Source of the DNA: CAZWCX01 sp964632945
Lineage (GTDB): Bacteria > Planctomycetota > MHYJ01 > WSZJ01 > CAZWCX01
Length of the DNA: 8,122 nucleotides
NCBI GenBank assembly: GCA_964632945.1
Contig: CAZWCX010000219.1
Location: 1-8,122 of the forward strand
Reading direction: 5' to 3'
Positions within the stretch are counted from its first letter, which is position 1. Every line of letters starts with the position of its first letter. The translations under genes were made by a program, and so were the position numbers. Positions 6,384-8,122 of this stretch are shown piece by piece. The notes beneath the pieces are model-generated. The model had not been told where the DNA came from. It was given only the letters and a program-made list of their open reading frames with translations, and did no database searches.

Positions 6384-7190
6384 GTGGGGATCGAATACGT
6401 GATCGAACAAGCCTGCCCGGTGCGCGATGCGCTCGGCGGCCCGCGCATGGTGCAGCTCGTGAAGTGGCGCAACCAGGCGCGCGCGGCGGTCGCCCTCCAG
6501 GAACGGAAGGGGGAGCCCAAGCCCCCCGCCGAGATCAAGATCCGGTCGGTGCTGCATACGCCCGAGGGGAAGACGGTGCGGGAGACCGATGCGCAGTCGC
6601 TGCTCGACGAGAGCGAACCCCTGCGGCCGCTCGAGACCCACTGTCCCCCATGCTGCGTGAACGTGGCGCAGGCCCCCTTCGGCTGTTTCGGCTCGATCGC
6701 CTACCCGATCCGGCGGGCCAGCGAGGAGGCCCTGCTATCCCTGCTGCCCAGGACGCTCGATTGCACGGCCGGGCAGTTCCTGCGTTCGGCGCTCGCCGAT
6801 TTTCACATGGACGGGGCGCGCGCGGCGACGCTGCGCGGCCACGGCGGGCGGTTCTTCGAGTCCGCCGAGTCGGCACGGCGCGACTGGTCGGGCTGGTGGA
6901 CGAAGTACTCGGTCGACTTCAACCAGATGTTCGAACTCATCTTCACGGGCGGGAAAATCGAGCCCGCGCACGGGTTCGTGTTGTGCCTGATCCTGGGGGT
7001 GATCGACCAGCGGCTCGATGCCCGCGAGATCGTCGGGCTGATGCACGACGCCGATCGGAAGCGCGAGATGCTCCTGGGCGCGTCGATGCCGCGGACGGGG
7101 GAAGGGGAGGGCGTCGCCCAGTTCGCGACCTTCCTGGAAGCGGTCCGCCGGGCGGCCGCCCACGAGGTCACGGTGTGGATCGACGCGTGA
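6384..7190 (+). CDS. Unrecognised Cys-motif protein coupled to nth
   Basis: The GTG start at 6384 lies three bases after the nth stop, and its ribosome-binding site GGAGGTGA overlaps that stop codon, which indicates translational coupling. The 268-residue product begins MGIEYVIEQACPVRDALGG. A dense cysteine cluster occurs at residues 86-103 (HCPPCCVNVAQAPFGCFG): H86, C87, C90, C91 and C101, a plausible zinc or iron-sulphur site. Further cysteines are C11, C127 and C201. The C-terminal half is helical, with a Trp-rich stretch (residues 168-172) and no clear membrane segment; residues 197-207 (GFVLCLILGVI) are hydrophobic but short. I do not recognise the family and assign no function. Coupling with nth suggests co-expression, but does not prove a DNA-repair role. 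It ends convergently 25 bp from the DUF1858-like gene. Confidence 0.85.
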   Translation: MGIEYVIEQACPVRDALGGPRMVQLVKWRNQARAAVALQERKGEPKPPAEIKIRSVLHTPEGKTVRETDAQSLLDESEPLRPLETHCPPCCVNVAQAPFGCFGSIAYPIRRASEEALLSLLPRTLDCTAGQFLRSALADFHMDGARAATLRGHGGRFFESAESARRDWSGWWTKYSVDFNQMFELIFTGGKIEPAHGFVLCLILGVIDQRLDAREIVGLMHDADRKREMLLGASMPRTGEGEGVAQFATFLEAVRRAAAHEVTVWIDA

Positions 7191-7215
7191 CCCTCGAACG
7201 GGGCCGTCTCCCGGG

Positions 7216-7446
7216 TCAGCGGCCGGCCGCCCCGTGCTCCTCGATCCAGCCGCGCAAGGCCTCCAGCAGCATGTCGAGCGGGACCCCGCGACGGGCCGCC
7301 AGCCGCTCCAGGGTTTCCGGCCGCGGCAGGTGCGCGCCGCGCGAACTGCCCAGGTGGAACGCCGAAAAGACTTCGAGGATCGCCGGCCAGCGGTCGAGCA
7401 GCTCGCCGACCGTGGTGGCGGGTCCAACCGATTCCATGACCGTCAT
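7216..7446 (-). CDS. Small DUF1858-like protein lacking the redox cysteines
   Basis: The 76-residue product, read from an ATG at 7446 (an alternative ATG lies at 7437), resembles DUF1858, a small helical domain often found near hybrid-cluster proteins. Matching features are TTVGELLDRWPAILEVFSAF (11-30), then PETLERLAARRGVPLDMLLE (43-62). In typical members a C-x-x-C motif (CVGC) sits between these two blocks; here the same place reads SRGA (35-38), so both cysteines are replaced. It is therefore unlikely to do disulfide chemistry. The frame stays open upstream to 7965, but only the part after 7446 fits the domain; the ribosome-binding site is weak. The gene is divergent from the HD gene with 18 bp between start codons. 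Similarity is recognised by eye, so the family call is moderate. Confidence 0.7.
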   Translation of the reverse strand: MTVMESVGPATTVGELLDRWPAILEVFSAFHLGSSRGAHLPRPETLERLAARRGVPLDMLLEALRGWIEEHGAAGR

Positions 7447-7464
7447 CTCGAGCGGGGGAACGCG

Positions 7465-8073
7465 ATGAATCGAGCCGATGCCTTCCAGTTGCTGTGCGAG
7501 TATACGCAGTCCGACAGTCTGCGCAAGCATGCCCTCGCCGTCGAGGCGGCCATGCGCGCCTATGCCCGGAAATTCGGCGAGGACGAGGAGAAGTGGGGGA
7601 TCACCGGGCTCCTGCACGATTTCGACTACGAACGCTGGCCGGACCCGGCCGACGGGCACCCGCGCAAGGGATCCGCGATCCTGGCCGAAAAGGGGGTCGC
7701 CGAGGACGTGCGGACGGCGATCCTCGGGCACGCGGATTACACCGGCGTCCCCCGGACGAGCCGGCTGGATCATGCGCTCTTCGCCGTGGACGAACTCGCC
7801 GGATTCATCACCGCGGTGACGCTGGTGCGGCCCTCGAAGTCGCTGGCCGACGTCGCGGTCTCCTCGGTGAAGAAGAAGCTGAAAGACAAGGCATTCGCGC
7901 GCAACATCCACCGCGAGGACATCACCCGGGGGGCCGAGGAACTGGGGATTCCGCTCGACGAACACATCGCCTTCGTCATCCAGGCCCTCCAGGGGACCGC
8001 GAAGGAACTCGGACTCGAAGGCTCGGCGGCGGCCGCGGCGCCCGGAGGCGGAGCGGCCCCGGACGCGCCCTAG
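7465..8073 (+). CDS. HD-domain protein, predicted metal-dependent phosphohydrolase
   Basis: The ATG at 7465 has GGGGGAA four bases upstream and gives 202 residues. The HD superfamily metal site is visible: H22 (LRKHALAVEAAM), H51-D52 (LLHDFDYE), and D109 (FAVDELAGFI). H65 and H89 (GHADYTG) are likely further active-site histidines. The conserved stretch VRPSKSLADV, then SSVKKKLKDKAFARNIHRED (133-152), is typical of a widespread but uncharacterised bacterial subfamily of HD proteins. The substrate is unknown; nucleotides are the usual substrates of the superfamily. The last 18 or so residues are Ala/Gly/Pro-rich and look disordered. It is divergent from the DUF1858-like gene; the two may share a promoter region inside each other's 5' ends. 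Its TAG stop is the first three bases of repeat copy B. Confidence 0.93.
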   Translation: MNRADAFQLLCEYTQSDSLRKHALAVEAAMRAYARKFGEDEEKWGITGLLHDFDYERWPDPADGHPRKGSAILAEKGVAEDVRTAILGHADYTGVPRTSRLDHALFAVDELAGFITAVTLVRPSKSLADVAVSSVKKKLKDKAFARNIHREDITRGAEELGIPLDEHIAFVIQALQGTAKELGLEGSAAAAAPGGGAAPDAP

Positions 8074-8119
8074 CCCGGATTATTCATGAAGCCGCGCCAG
8101 CGGCTTCGTGAAAAATCCG
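8071..8119 (+). repeat. Palindromic repeat, copy B, overlapping the HD-gene stop codon
   Basis: This copy starts at the TAG stop of the HD gene (8071-8073) and reads TAGCCCGGAT onward, just as copy A does after ispH. Arms at 8076-8095 and 8100-8119 pair at 18 of 20 positions around the loop GCCA, so it is a strong hairpin and better preserved than copy A. It shares 42 of 49 positions with copy A, including the core CAGCGGCTTCGTGA. No T-run follows on the plus strand. It may be a REP-like palindrome or a bidirectional transcript end. The bases after 8119 (CCC) reach the window edge, so the true right boundary is unknown. Confidence 0.85.
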
Positions 8120-8122
8120 CCC

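Noticed and set aside
5558..7468. A 636-residue plus-strand frame across nth and the coupled gene
   Set aside because: It is the shifted frame of nth and the Cys-motif gene, very Arg/Gly/Ala-rich, with no family pattern.
7447..7965. Upstream extension of the DUF1858-like frame across the HD gene
   Set aside because: It is antisense to conserved HD-domain coding, and the DUF1858 pattern begins only after 7446.
1..8122. Defence island, prophage, CRISPR array or biosynthetic cluster
   Set aside because: No transposase, integrase, phage structural gene, regularly spaced repeat array or biosynthetic enzyme set is visible; recognisable genes are housekeeping or single uncharacterised proteins.

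Overview
This is a GC-rich bacterial window (roughly two thirds G+C, judged by eye) carrying ordinary chromosomal genes. I see no phage, transposase, plasmid or CRISPR signal. IspH of the MEP isoprenoid pathway, PepA and Nth mark a bacterial chromosome. The G+C, the PH-like/arrestin fusion protein and several unassigned proteins would fit an environmental lineage such as Planctomycetota, Acidobacteriota or Myxococcota, but the sequence alone does not let me choose.

Layout, left to right. (1) Positions 1-384, minus: the N-terminal 128 codons of an unrecognised protein that runs off the left edge, with a promoter-like signal at 528-557. (2) Positions 673-1539, minus: ispH, with its own promoter at 1581-1609. 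Its stop codon lies inside a palindromic repeat (627-675). (3) Positions 1825-3279, minus: a PH-like plus arrestin-fold fusion protein. The 285-bp gap between it and ispH holds two GC hairpins and a C6G10 tract. (4) Positions 3359-3811, minus: an unrecognised 150-residue protein starting 20 nt after tRNA-His (3832-3907, minus). The tRNA has a strong sigma70-type promoter at 3945-3973. (5) Positions 3997-5484, minus: leucyl aminopeptidase pepA. (6) Positions 5616-6380, plus: endonuclease III nth, divergent from pepA across a symmetric control region with two identical -10-like boxes. (7) Positions 6384-7187 plus stop, plus: an unrecognised Cys-motif protein translationally coupled to nth. (8) Positions 7216-7446, minus: a small DUF1858-like protein without its usual cysteines. 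(9) Positions 7465-8073, plus: an HD-domain protein diverging from it by 18 bp. (10) Positions 8071-8119: a second copy of the palindromic repeat, again starting at a TAG stop codon.

The most notable observation is the repeat pair. Two 49-bp imperfect palindromes, 42/49 identical, lie about 7.4 kb apart. Each sits in the same orientation relative to its upstream gene and begins exactly at that gene's TAG stop codon. They look like members of a REP-like or small mobile palindromic family that settles at gene 3' ends. Other leads are the PH-like/arrestin architecture, the Cys protein coupled to nth, the cysteine-less DUF1858/HD pair, and the small gene attached to tRNA-His. I see no clear new multi-gene system.
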